NCBI GenBank assembly: GCA_036262035.1
Contig: DATAJS010000015.1
Span: forward strand, 234,415-298,414
Source: Burkholderiales bacterium
Lineage (GTDB): Bacteria; Pseudomonadota; Gammaproteobacteria; Burkholderiales; SG8-41
Reading direction: 5' to 3'
DNA length: 64,000 nt
Shown here piece after piece: positions 1 to 8,838 of the stretch. The stretch's first letter is position 1; each line of letters opens with the position of its first letter. A program made the position numbers and the translations under genes. Under the pieces are notes generated by a model. It was not told the origin of the DNA. It saw nothing but the letters and a program-made list of their open reading frames with translations, and searched no databases.

Positions 1-3000
1 GAGCTCGATACGGCCTTCCATCTGCCGCAGGAACGCGACCGTGGCGTCGGCGATGTCGGCGCTGTCCGAGAACTGCGCGGCCTCGTCGTCGGCCCAGTCG
101 GGGACGCTCAGCATCTCGTCGATGAGCGCGGGCTTGTCGAGGAAATCCTTGAACGGCACGGTGCGCCGCTTCTCGTCGACGGCGTTGCCGACGATGGTGT
201 GCAGGAAGAGGTCGCCTTGGATACCGTACACGTCGATGCCGAGGAACAGTCCCGGCAGCTCGTTGCCGCCGTCTTCCTGCTTGAGCTGCTGCGCGAGGCG
301 CAGCACCGCCTGCACCGCGTCGTGGCGCGTCGCGGTCACGTAGTTCTTGGCCTCGACCGCTTTCGGCGCCTGCAGCCGCTCGGCGATCGTCGTCGTGCGT
401 ATGGTCGCTTTGCCGACGAGCGGATTGGCGGCGACCACGGTCTTCGGCGTGAAAGCGGTCGCGACCCCGATTCCGGAAAGCACTTTCTGCGTGCCGATGT
501 TGAGGTTGACCGCTTTCTGCCGCGAGATCGGTACGTAAGGCCCGGAGGTGCCGCCGCGCACGATCGTCGTGACCGGCTTGGTGAGCGTCCTGGGCGGGAT
601 CGGTTGCGGCGCGGGCGGCGGCGTCTTGACCGCCTTGGGCTTGAGCTCTTCGAAGAACGTCGAGATGCGCTGCTGCGAGGCCGCGGCGGTGTCGGCCTGC
701 GCGATCGTCGCGAGGGCCGGCGACACCGCGAGCCGCGTCGCGTTGGTCGTGCCCAGCATGAGCTGGCGGATGCGGTAGGTGTCGGTCTGCACCTTCACGA
801 AGCCGTAGTCGACGATGTCGTCGGCGCGGTCGGCGCGCGAGCGCAGGAACTTGACGAAGCCTTCGAGGCCGCGATTGCCGAGCTCCGCGCGCTCGGCCGA
901 GGTCAGCACGCCGGCCCCGTTCACGATCTGCGCTAGCAGCGGGTCTTTCATCAGCTCGTCGAGATCGCCGCTCTGGCCGAACGGCGGGTTGTTCTGGCCG
1001 ATGAGGTCGAGCCCGAAGTTCGGCTCGAAGGGCATGTTGAGATCGTTCGGCGTGAGAACGGTCCATTCCTCTTCGGTGATGCTCGGGGGCGGCGCCACGG
1101 CGCCGTTCGGCAGCACGTTCGAGAACCACACCTGGTCGGCGCCGCCCGGGGCTCTGCCGGTGGCGCCATAGGCTGCGCGTCCGTCGTACAGCGTGAACGC
1201 CATGCCGTTCACGGTCTGGCCGTTGAGATTGACCTGCACGGCGGGCACGAAGAGGCGCGTCCAGGCGCCCGCGGTCGGCAGCGCAGCGATGTAACGGCGC
1301 GCCGGGGTGTTGTCGCTATCCGAGCCGCCGACGAGGTACTTGTCTTCGGCGGCACACCAATAGGCCCGGTGGTCGAACGCTGCCGGGCCGGTGCCGACAC
1401 TCCACTGCAGCATGAGCACGCGCGGCGGATTGTCGGGATCGAGATACACCCACGCGTACAGCGAGTCGGCCGGCAGGACCGGGAGCGTGCCCCCCGAAGC
1501 GATGGTGAACGAGTGTTGCCGCAATCCCTGGCCGATGCCGCTCACGTGGCCACCGATCTGCGGCGGCGTCCCCCACAGCGCGGTCGATTCTTTTTCCAGC
1601 GCGCCCGGATCGTCCTCCGCCGGCGGCACCGGCAGCGCACGGCCCGTCGCGAGGCGCACGAGCTCCGAGACTTTCCTGCGCAGCCCTTCGCGCGCGGCGA
1701 GCGCACGCGCGCGCGCGAGGAGGAAGCGCTGCAGCGTCGCGTTGAACTCCGGGTCGATCACCTCTTCGATGAGGAGCCGCGGCTCGAACACCGCCTGCGG
1801 CACCGGCACCAGCACGCGCACGCGGTCGGCACCGCTCATGTCGAGCGGCGCGAGCGGCGCGGCTTCGCGCATCGCGAGGTCGAGGCTCTCCATCGGCACC
1901 GGCACCGCATCGAGCTCGAAATCGTCGGAAAAGAACTTGCTCTCGAGATCCTCGGTCACGTCGTTGAGCGGCAGCGGACCGAAATCGAGCACGTCGAGCG
2001 GCAGCAGGCCGGCGGGCGGCATGAACGCGAACAGCTTGCGCAGCTCCTCCGGCGCGGTGTTGCCGACGGACGCGAGCTCTTCCGCGAGCTGCTCGATGCG
2101 CGCCTGATAGAGCGCGGCACGCCGCGTGTCGGCGACGACCTCGCCCGCGCGGAACGCGAGCCGCGGATCGCGCGAGCGTCCGCCGTCGCGCACCACGCTC
2201 GCGCGATCGATGAAGAGCGGCGCGAGATTCGCGTCGAGCGCGATGAGCGCGACCGGCACTCCGAGCTCTTCCCACGGCAGCAGCTCGCCGGGCGCAAGCT
2301 CGCTCTCGGCGCGGAAGATCGTCCACGCGAGTCGGTTGCGGAACGCGGCGCCCGACACCGGCAGCGGCCGCCATTCGAACGGCCACGCGTACCACACCGC
2401 GCGCACGCCGTCGGCGACGCGCCAGTCCTCGAACGCAAGCTCGTCGTCGCCGGTCGCGCCGCAGGGCGCGAGCTCGCACGGATCGGTGGGATCGAACTCG
2501 CCGAGCCGGTCGGCTTCGACCGGTTGCAGCACGAGCACGCCGACGCGCGCGATGGCGTTCGGCTTGTCGTTGAACAGCGTGCCGAGATCGCGGGAGAGGA
2601 TCGCGCGCGCGCGCAGGTGCTTGCCGCCCTCCACGTCGGCCGGCGGCAGCACGACCTCGCCCTTGTCGTCGACCTCGACGGTTCCGGTTTCGTCCGCCTC
2701 GTCTTTTTCGCTCGACCCCGAGCCTTCGACCGAGGGCTCGGCGTATACCGGCAGGTGCAGGAGATCGATGTGCGCGGGCTGCGCGAGCGCCACGTCCTCG
2801 CCGCTCGCCGCGATGCCGAGCCCTGCGGCGACGACCAGCCTCACGTAAGGCGCCGAGCCGTCGGCGGGCTTCACGGTCTCGTGACCGACCTCGAGCCCGT
2901 TGTCGACGCCTTGCGTGAGCGATTGCCCGCGCAGCGCCACGCGCCCGGCCTGCCAGCGCTGGCGTTTCTGCAGCGTCGGCCCAGTCAGCGCGCGGCCGGG

Positions 3001-3111
3001 GAAGAGGTTCGGCCGCGCGAGCCACGCGATCGCGGCCTCGGCCGCATTCTCGGGCGAGAGCGCGACGATGTGCTCGCCCGGCAGCGGATTGCGGATAGGC
3101 GTGATGCTCAT
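1..3111 (-). CDS. Large terminal eCIS-operon protein with lectin-like domain (3' end outside window)
   Basis: The frame is open from an ATG at 3111 to the left edge (1037 codons, no stop), so the C-terminus is missing. I do not recognise the whole protein. Residues about 28-78 carry the motif LFPGRALTG, an Arg-rich stretch, then NGLEV, which is shared with the two genes upstream. Residues about 545-655 (SLYAWVYLDPDNPPRVLMLQW, HRAYW, GMAFTLYDGRA) resemble concanavalin-like jelly-roll domains of the LamG sort, which suggests a ligand or carbohydrate-binding surface. No signal peptide or membrane segment is visible. It is the last visible gene of the contractile injection operon, 27 nt after the preceding stop. 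A role as an outer baseplate or fibre-like component is inference from position and the binding-type domain. Confidence 0.7.
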   Translation of the reverse strand, partial: MSITPIRNPLPGEHIVALSPENAAEAAIAWLARPNLFPGRALTGPTLQKRQRWQAGRVALRGQSLTQGVDNGLEVGHETVKPADGSAPYVRLVVAAGLGIAASGEDVALAQPAHIDLLHLPVYAEPSVEGSGSSEKDEADETGTVEVDDKGEVVLPPADVEGGKHLRARAILSRDLGTLFNDKPNAIARVGVLVLQPVEADRLGEFDPTDPCELAPCGATGDDELAFEDWRVADGVRAVWYAWPFEWRPLPVSGAAFRNRLAWTIFRAESELAPGELLPWEELGVPVALIALDANLAPLFIDRASVVRDGGRSRDPRLAFRAGEVVADTRRAALYQARIEQLAEELASVGNTAPEELRKLFAFMPPAGLLPLDVLDFGPLPLNDVTEDLESKFFSDDFELDAVPVPMESLDLAMREAAPLAPLDMSGADRVRVLVPVPQAVFEPRLLIEEVIDPEFNATLQRFLLARARALAAREGLRRKVSELVRLATGRALPVPPAEDDPGALEKESTALWGTPPQIGGHVSGIGQGLRQHSFTIASGGTLPVLPADSLYAWVYLDPDNPPRVLMLQWSVGTGPAAFDHRAYWCAAEDKYLVGGSDSDNTPARRYIAALPTAGAWTRLFVPAVQVNLNGQTVNGMAFTLYDGRAAYGATGRAPGGADQVWFSNVLPNGAVAPPPSITEEEWTVLTPNDLNMPFEPNFGLDLIGQNNPPFGQSGDLDELMKDPLLAQIVNGAGVLTSAERAELGNRGLEGFVKFLRSRADRADDIVDYGFVKVQTDTYRIRQLMLGTTNATRLAVSPALATIAQADTAAASQQRISTFFEELKPKAVKTPPPAPQPIPPRTLTKPVTTIVRGGTSGPYVPISRQKAVNLNIGTQKVLSGIGVATAFTPKTVVAANPLVGKATIRTTTIAERLQAPKAVEAKNYVTATRHDAVQAVLRLAQQLKQEDGGNELPGLFLGIDVYGIQGDLFLHTIVGNAVDEKRRTVPFKDFLDKPALIDEMLSVPDWADDEAAQFSDSADIADATVAFLRQMEGRIEL

Positions 3112-3138
3112 GTGCGAACGCTCCGTGGGTGACGCGCT

Positions 3139-4650
3139 TTACATGACGTCCGGCTGGACGACGATCGGCGGGCTTTCGCCGGAGCCCGACTTGCTCGGCG
3201 TGCTCGTGCCGGTCGGCTGCGATGTGCCCGCCGGCGGCGTGGTGTCGCCCGTCGGGAACTGCATCCTCTGCGAGCTGCCGGTGATCACTGCGGCCTTGCC
3301 CGGCAGGTCGTCGCGATACGCGAGGTTGCGGCGGCGGACGAACCACAGCTCGGGCAGCTTGGCGAGCCGCGCCCATTCCTGGTCGCGCGGATCGGCCTGG
3401 TCGACCGCGATCGCGGCGAACACGGGCGTGAGCCGCTGCACGATCTGCAGCGGCTTGCGCACCGCGAGGCGGTTCGCCGCGGCGGGCAGGAGCCGACGCA
3501 CGTTGCTGTCGATGCCGTTCTGCCTGAGCTTCATCACGGTCTTGCGCCAGTCCTCGCGCGGCACCGGCGCGAGGATGAGCACGCTCGTCGAATCGAGGAG
3601 CTCCGCCGGTATGGCGAGGTCGATCGGCGGCAGCGCGAGCGCTTCGTCGATCAGCGCGGGCAGCTCGTCCTGCGGGATGGGCGCGAGCTCGCAGTCGATC
3701 TCGGCGGGGAAGAAGCTCTGGGTGAAGTCGGTGGTGTCGATCATCCCCGGCGGCATCGGGCCCGCGGGCGGCAGCGCGGTGAAGCGCGAAGCGGCGGGGA
3801 AACCGGTGTTGCGGTTCGCGTCGACCGCGTCGTCGAGATGGTCCTGGTACTGCAGCAGGTGCGCGAGGCGCAACGCGCGTGCGCCGAGGCCGATGCTCGG
3901 CAGGTCGGCGCGGTCGGCGCCGAGATCGCGCCTGACCATCGGCGCGTCGATCCACGCGATGGTGTTGTTCTGCAACGCGATCATCGCGAGCGGCAGCACG
4001 TTCGCCGAGACGCCGCTCGGCCGTTGCTCGACGAATATCGCGCGTGCGGCCCGGCCGCGTCGTGCGTCCAGCGCATCGGTCGCATTGTCGTCGGTCCACG
4101 GCACGAGCACGACCGCGGTCGCTTCGATGACGTCGCCGTCCTCGACCGTGCGCTGGCCGGTGATCGAGCTCGGGTATGCGCCGACGGGGTTGGCGGTGAA
4201 CTCGACCGGCCGCAGCGCGACGACGAACAGCCCGGTGCGGTTGCGCTTGGGCGGTTGCGGCCGCCGCGAGATGCCGAAGCGCGCCGAGAGCTGCTCGGCG
4301 AGCGGGATGTCGGCGAGGTGCACCGACAGCGCGCGCGGCAGCATGGTGAGCTCGCCCGCGGGTGTCACGCCGTGTCCCGCGGCGATGACGAGCTCGTCGG
4401 CGGCCTTGCCGTGCGCGACGGTCAGGCCTGCCGCGATACCGCCGCCGGTCGCCTGCGCGAGGAACGCTTCGCGCGCGAGCAGGTACTGCTGGTCGCGGAT
4501 GAGGTCGCGCGCGGCGAGGAAGCGCCCGTCGAAATAGCGGGGCCGCTCGCGGCGCGCGTCCTCGATCAGCGCGCCGGATTTGCGCAGCGCGTCCACTTCG
4601 GCCGAAGCGATCGGCGTGCGAGCGCCGCCCTGGGTGAAGTCGATGGTCAT
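3139..4650 (-). CDS. Uncharacterised eCIS-associated protein, GLxV-motif family (503 aa)
   Basis: Complete ORF of 503 aa from an ATG, 12 nt after the preceding gene. Residues about 37-81 contain ERPRYFDGRFLAARDLIRDQ, then GIAAGLTV. This matches the N-terminal motif of the 298-aa gene upstream and of the large gene downstream, so the three are probably paralogues or share a domain. The remainder is a mix of predicted beta and helical segments and ends in a Pro/Ser/Thr/Gly-rich tail of about 40 residues (PTGDTTPPAGTSQPTG). No catalytic motif, signal peptide or transmembrane helix is apparent. Co-transcription with baseplate genes points to a structural accessory part of the injection machine. 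The exact role is unknown. Confidence 0.75.
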   Translation of the reverse strand: MTIDFTQGGARTPIASAEVDALRKSGALIEDARRERPRYFDGRFLAARDLIRDQQYLLAREAFLAQATGGGIAAGLTVAHGKAADELVIAAGHGVTPAGELTMLPRALSVHLADIPLAEQLSARFGISRRPQPPKRNRTGLFVVALRPVEFTANPVGAYPSSITGQRTVEDGDVIEATAVVLVPWTDDNATDALDARRGRAARAIFVEQRPSGVSANVLPLAMIALQNNTIAWIDAPMVRRDLGADRADLPSIGLGARALRLAHLLQYQDHLDDAVDANRNTGFPAASRFTALPPAGPMPPGMIDTTDFTQSFFPAEIDCELAPIPQDELPALIDEALALPPIDLAIPAELLDSTSVLILAPVPREDWRKTVMKLRQNGIDSNVRRLLPAAANRLAVRKPLQIVQRLTPVFAAIAVDQADPRDQEWARLAKLPELWFVRRRNLAYRDDLPGKAAVITGSSQRMQFPTGDTTPPAGTSQPTGTSTPSKSGSGESPPIVVQPDVM

Positions 4651-4662
4651 GACGAGTCTCCG

Positions 4663-5559
4663 TTAGCCGCCGACAAACCGCGACAGCAGCTCGGCGGTCG
4701 GTATGAATCTTCGCGAGTAGTTGTCGACGATCGGTGCGTCCTTGGTGCGGCCCGGCGGTTTGGACGTGTTCACCGGGATGAGCACGCGCGCGAGGAACAC
4801 CGCGGTCGGATCGAGCTCGGGCGGATGCCCGGGCGGCGGCTCGAGCTTCCCGTCGCCGGTCATCTTGGGATACGCGGCGAGCATGGCGTCCTGCAGTGCG
4901 GCGCGGCGCGCGTCGAGGTCCGCGATCGACACCAGGTCGGGTCCCTGCGAAGGCAGGCCCGAGAAATTGCCGTCGAGGCCGTCGTCGCGCGGCACGAGAT
5001 GCAGCTCGTACGCGTCGCGCACGCGCGACGCCGCGACCGCGTCGAGCGCGTCGAACGGCCCCGATGCGAAGCTCGGCGTGAGACCGCGCTCGCACGCGAT
5101 GAAGCGCACGAACACGTCGGCGACCACCGCGCGCGCCGGCAGGCCGCCGGCATTCTCGACACGCTCGCTCACGAAGCGGCCGAGATCGGTGAGCGTCGCG
5201 CGCTGCAGCGTGTCGCCGCCGTCGCGCTGCTTCTCGCCGTCGAACCACACCTGCAAACGCAGGCACGCGGGACGCTGCAATTCGACGAGCCGTCCCAGCC
5301 GGTCGATCGCCGCGCCCGCGGAGACTTCGATCTCTTCGGGTTTCTTGCCCTGCGCGGGGCGGTGCTTCACTTCGAGGCCGCCGAGCGTGCCGCCGCCGCC
5401 GAACAGCGCGAGCGCGCGCGCGAGGCGCCCGCGGTGATACGTCTGCTCGTCGGTGAAGTCCTGCGCGTCGAGCAGCATGCCGGTCGCGTACGACGCGCGC
5501 TCCGGCGCGGGCCGCGTGTACAGCGGATCGGCTTCGGGTCTGCGGGCGATGGCGCTCAT
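4663..5559 (-). CDS. Uncharacterised eCIS-associated protein, GLxV-motif family (298 aa)
   Basis: Complete 298-aa ORF in the injection-system operon. Near the N-terminus it has YATGMLLDAQDFTDEQTYH, followed by a Gly-rich turn and GGLEVKH. This is the clearest version of a motif (G-x-x-L-x-x-x-D, Gln/Arg stretch, then GLxV) that recurs in the next two genes. From memory, similar openings occur in uncharacterised proteins next to phage-tail-like gene clusters; I cannot confirm that here. There is no signal peptide or membrane segment. Its 15-nt spacing from the 57-aa gene and 12-nt spacing to the next gene indicate one transcript. A structural baseplate-periphery role is inferred from context only. 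Confidence 0.75.
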   Translation of the reverse strand: MSAIARRPEADPLYTRPAPERASYATGMLLDAQDFTDEQTYHRGRLARALALFGGGGTLGGLEVKHRPAQGKKPEEIEVSAGAAIDRLGRLVELQRPACLRLQVWFDGEKQRDGGDTLQRATLTDLGRFVSERVENAGGLPARAVVADVFVRFIACERGLTPSFASGPFDALDAVAASRVRDAYELHLVPRDDGLDGNFSGLPSQGPDLVSIADLDARRAALQDAMLAAYPKMTGDGKLEPPPGHPPELDPTAVFLARVLIPVNTSKPPGRTKDAPIVDNYSRRFIPTAELLSRFVGG

Positions 5560-5574
5560 GGTCGGCCTTTGCGG

Positions 5575-5748
5575 TTAACGGTCCACCCGTTCGTCTTTCG
5601 ATACCTCGAGCACGAAGATCGCGGGCTCGCTCTTCGCGCCCTTGTCGTTGAGCACCTCGAGCTGGAAGCGATGCACGCCGGGCTCGAGCCCTTCGACGAG
5701 GAGCGTCGGTTTCTCCGTATCGACGGGGACGTTGGGTTCGAGCTTCAT
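5575..5748 (-). CDS. 57-aa Ig/FN3-like small protein
   Basis: Short ORF read from an ATG at 5748 to TAA at 5575-5577, beginning MKLEPNVPVDTEKPTLLVEG. The segment EPGVHRFQLEVLNDKGAKSEP aligns well with PVGRHRFRLVVVDDSGNTSKP in the adjacent 106-aa protein, so the two are related beta-sandwich modules of the FN3 or PKD sort. It starts 3 nt after the stop of that gene, so translation is probably coupled. It may be a trimmed duplicate that acts as a small structural or adaptor part of the injection particle. The function is not known. Overlapping shadow frames exist but show no comparable similarity. Confidence 0.6.
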   Translation of the reverse strand: MKLEPNVPVDTEKPTLLVEGLEPGVHRFQLEVLNDKGAKSEPAIFVLEVSKDERVDR

Positions 5749-5751
5749 GGA

Positions 5752-6072
5752 TCAGCGGGTGATCACCGGCCCGAGATACGTCCAGCGATAGACCTTGATG
5801 ACGCCGCCGCCGGTATCGAACGACTTCTCGCCCGAGAGCTCGAAGCTCGAGCTCATGCCGACGATCTCCGGCCCGGTCAGCACCGCGGTGGGCGCTTCCT
5901 GGTCCGCGACGATGACTTCGATCTCGTCGGGCTTGGAGGTGTTGCCCGAATCGTCGACGACCACGAGCCTGAAGCGGTGGCGCCCGACCGGCAGCGGATT
6001 CCTGGGATCGATCGTGACCTCGATGGTCGGCTGCTCGGTCTCGATCTCCTTGCTGATGATGAATTCGGCCAT
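5752..6072 (-). CDS. 106-aa Ig/PKD-like beta-sandwich protein
   Basis: ORF of 106 aa starting with MAEFIISKEIETEQPTIEV. The residues VGRHRFRLVVVDDSGNTSKP and EVIVADQEAPTAVLTGP are typical of FN3/PKD-type beta-sandwich domains, and a second half (FELSGEKSFDTGGGVIKVYRW) resembles the C-terminal PKD-like end of the preceding baseplate protein (FDLDGSESRAGPGREIATYRW). The gene seems to consist of domain copies shuffled from its neighbours. A purine-rich ribosome-binding sequence (AGGAGC) precedes the ATG. It is probably a small structural or decoration subunit. No enzymatic motif is present. Confidence 0.65.
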   Translation of the reverse strand: MAEFIISKEIETEQPTIEVTIDPRNPLPVGRHRFRLVVVDDSGNTSKPDEIEVIVADQEAPTAVLTGPEIVGMSSSFELSGEKSFDTGGGVIKVYRWTYLGPVITR

Positions 6073-6099
6073 GCTCGTGCTCCTTGCTGAAAGTGGCTG

Positions 6100-8838
6100 T
6101 TACGAGTCGCGCCGCCAGCGATACGTGGCGATCTCGCGTCCCGGGCCTGCGCGCGATTCGCTGCCGTCGAGGTCGAACGACTTGCCCCACGGCGTGGTCT
6201 TGTCGGTCCCTGCATCGGCGATCGGCCGCGGCGGCGGCGGTGACGGCGCGGACGCGCCGCTCATGCGCGGGTCGAGCGAAGCGAGCCCGAGCACGAAATC
6301 GCCGAGACCGATACCCGAGACCTGCACGCGCACCGGCCTGGGCGGTGTGCGCGGACCGAGATAGCTGTCGACGCCGACGAGGCTCGCTACGCCGACGAGG
6401 AACGGCCACGTCGCGGTCTGGACGCGCGTCTCGACGTGCGCGGGCGCTTCGAGCTCGACGATGCGCCGGATCAACCCGAGGTCCTGCGGCTCGACGTTCT
6501 GGTGGACGAGCACCGTGGCGCGGTGGGCGAGCCGTTCGTAGAACGCGCGCACCGCGGCGTTCTCCTGCAAGGTCGCGACGTCGGCGCGGAAGAGGGCGAG
6601 GAGCTCGACCTTCGCGGCTTCGCCGAGGATGAGCGTATCGCCGACGACCGAGTTGCCGCTCACCGTGAGTCCCGGCAGCAGCGGATCGGTCTCGTCGGCG
6701 AGATCGACGCCGAGCAGCGTCGCAAACAGGCGCCGCAACCTGAAGTCTTCGAGCACGATGATCTCGCCGCCGCGCACGCCACCGCCGGTCGCGACGTCGA
6801 GCGCGAGCTCGAGCCCGCGCTTGCTGCCGTGATACTGCGCGAGCTTGGGCGCCGCCTGCAGCCACTCGCGGCGACGGTCGACAGGCAAGGCAGGATGGAA
6901 CGCGATGCCGATCCACGCGGCGAGCCAGTCGAGGTTGCCTTCGGGCACGCCCGCCGGATCGGTGAGCACGTGGGCGGCCGCGACGCGATCTTCGAGCGTG
7001 GTGAGCACGCCTTCGAACATCGCGAGATAGCGCTCGAGGAAGTCCGCGGGCGTGGCGGCGGGGCGGTAGCACGCGATCGCATGCGGCTCGCGCCGGATGC
7101 GCCAGCTGCGCCCGGTCGCCGAGTCGGCGAGCAGCCACGCAGCGCCGGGCTCTTCGACGCGGATCTGCGCCGCAGCGCCGACGGCGAAGCCCGCTTTCTG
7201 CATCTGCGCGGTCACCGTCGGCGGCGGCGCGCCGCCGGTGTCGAGCTTGGCGGCGAGCGCGGGTGCGAACGTCTCGACGCGCTCGCCGGGGATCGACGCC
7301 GACGGTCCGTACAGCGTCTCGCGATAGATGCGCGGCAGGTAATGGTCGCGATAGGAGAAGCGGCTGCCCCAGGCGCGCAGCGCCGCGATCTCGGGACCGG
7401 CGCGGCCGTCGCCGAAGAGCTCGAGCTTCACCCACAGATAACGGCCGGCGACGCTGCGCACGCGTTTCCTCGCGTCCTGGATGAGCACCGAGAAGAGCCC
7501 GCAGACGTCCTTTTCCATCGGCCACGGGCCGAGCCCCGGATGCGAAGGCAGCTCGGAAGAGAAAGGCTCCCACACCGCGTGCGGCTCGTGAGGTCCGCCG
7601 TCGAGCGGGATGTGGCTTCCGAAGCGATGCGCGCACCACGCGGTGGGCGCCTGCGGCGGCTCGGGATCGGCGCTCGCCGCGAGATACACGATGAGGCCGC
7701 TGCCCGGCGGCAGCGACGCTTCGGCGTACAGGCGGTGCCACACCGTCTGCTGGCTGCCGCTGTCGATGACGTGCATGGCGGTCGGCGTGAAGCTCGCGGC
7801 TTCGCCGTGGCGTGCGAGGTTCGACAGCGACAGCGCGTGCAGCGGCTCCGAGCCGCCGCTCGTGGTCTCGTAATGCGGCGGCGTCGACACGCCGTGCACG
7901 AACGGTCCTTCGACCGCGTCGGCGGCGAGCGGATAGATCTCGCCGAGGCACGCGCGCGTCTCGTCGTTCTCACCGTCGTCGACCGCGAAGCTCGGCGCAT
8001 CGGTGCGCAGCGGGACCCTCACGACGATGCGGTCCTTGTCCAGCCACTCGACCGCATACGCGTAGCGCGCGTTCACGAGCGACAGCGCAGGGCCGAGCTT
8101 CTCGCGCGCGGTGTCGAGGAAGCGCACGTAGGCATCGCCCGCCGATCGCCACGACAGCAGCGCGACGCCGCCGTCGGCGTGCGCCGCGATCGCGACCGGT
8201 TTCTCGCCGTCGGGCCATTCGATCGCGTCGAGCAACCGTATCGCAGGCGGCCGCGGGTTCTCGGGCGAGGGCCTGAACGTGGTGTGCGCGTATTCCAGGT
8301 GCGGCCGGTCGGCGAGCGGCATGCCGGTCACGCGCGCGATGCGGCCGCTGGTGCGCTCGAGCAGCCATGCGCCGCCCGACGGCGCGGCGGCGATGCGCCA
8401 GGGTTTGAAGCTCGGAGAATGCGCGAGCACGCTCGTCCAGCGGCCGCGCAGGTCGTGCAGGACGACGCCGTTCTGCACCGCTATGTACAGCACGTCGTCG
8501 TAACCGAGGGCGATGTCGCTCGGCCGCTGCTGCAGCCGCACGCGCTCGGCCTCGGAGGGCAGGTGGGGACTCTTCGCGACGATCATGCCGACGTTGTCGT
8601 CGGCGTCGGGCTTCTCGATCCAGTGCGCGACCGCGCCGTATTCGTCGCGCGTCGCGGGGATGCGCTCGAGCGCGTTGGCGGCGGCGGTCTGCGCATCGGA
8701 AAGATTGGCGGGCGGCGGCAGGGTGCGCTCGCTCGCCAGCCTCAATACCCGGCACTGCGCGTCCCACACCGTGCGCAGCCGCGCCGGGAAGTGGCGCTCG
8801 TCGGCGAGGATCCAGAAGCGCTGGCCGTTGGCGTCCAT
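6100..8838 (-). CDS. Baseplate protein, phage tail protein I-like (Pvc12-like)
   Basis: 912-aa product. The ATG at 8838 overlaps the TGA of the upstream baseplate gene by 1 nt (TGATG), which fixes the start and shows coupling. The middle and C-terminal part (about residues 595-690, LERYLAMFEGVLTTLEDRV, then NLDWLAAWIGIAFHPALP and KRGLELALDVATGG) matches the phage tail protein I/TIGR02242 type found next to gp6-like baseplate proteins in eCIS loci. The first ~450 residues contain repeated Gly/Trp-rich strand motifs that look propeller-like. The last ~65 residues (PIADAGTDKTTPWGKSFDLD) form a PKD-like domain. Known role of the family: baseplate wedge/hub connection. The N-terminal extension makes it much longer than phage gpI. 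Confidence 0.8.
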   Translation of the reverse strand: MDANGQRFWILADERHFPARLRTVWDAQCRVLRLASERTLPPPANLSDAQTAAANALERIPATRDEYGAVAHWIEKPDADDNVGMIVAKSPHLPSEAERVRLQQRPSDIALGYDDVLYIAVQNGVVLHDLRGRWTSVLAHSPSFKPWRIAAAPSGGAWLLERTSGRIARVTGMPLADRPHLEYAHTTFRPSPENPRPPAIRLLDAIEWPDGEKPVAIAAHADGGVALLSWRSAGDAYVRFLDTAREKLGPALSLVNARYAYAVEWLDKDRIVVRVPLRTDAPSFAVDDGENDETRACLGEIYPLAADAVEGPFVHGVSTPPHYETTSGGSEPLHALSLSNLARHGEAASFTPTAMHVIDSGSQQTVWHRLYAEASLPPGSGLIVYLAASADPEPPQAPTAWCAHRFGSHIPLDGGPHEPHAVWEPFSSELPSHPGLGPWPMEKDVCGLFSVLIQDARKRVRSVAGRYLWVKLELFGDGRAGPEIAALRAWGSRFSYRDHYLPRIYRETLYGPSASIPGERVETFAPALAAKLDTGGAPPPTVTAQMQKAGFAVGAAAQIRVEEPGAAWLLADSATGRSWRIRREPHAIACYRPAATPADFLERYLAMFEGVLTTLEDRVAAAHVLTDPAGVPEGNLDWLAAWIGIAFHPALPVDRRREWLQAAPKLAQYHGSKRGLELALDVATGGGVRGGEIIVLEDFRLRRLFATLLGVDLADETDPLLPGLTVSGNSVVGDTLILGEAAKVELLALFRADVATLQENAAVRAFYERLAHRATVLVHQNVEPQDLGLIRRIVELEAPAHVETRVQTATWPFLVGVASLVGVDSYLGPRTPPRPVRVQVSGIGLGDFVLGLASLDPRMSGASAPSPPPPRPIADAGTDKTTPWGKSFDLDGSESRAGPGREIATYRWRRDS

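Noticed and set aside
1316..7951. A 2211-residue open frame on the minus strand
   Set aside because: It is very rich in Arg/Ala without any domain and overlaps six convincing genes in another frame. It is a shadow of GC-rich codon usage.
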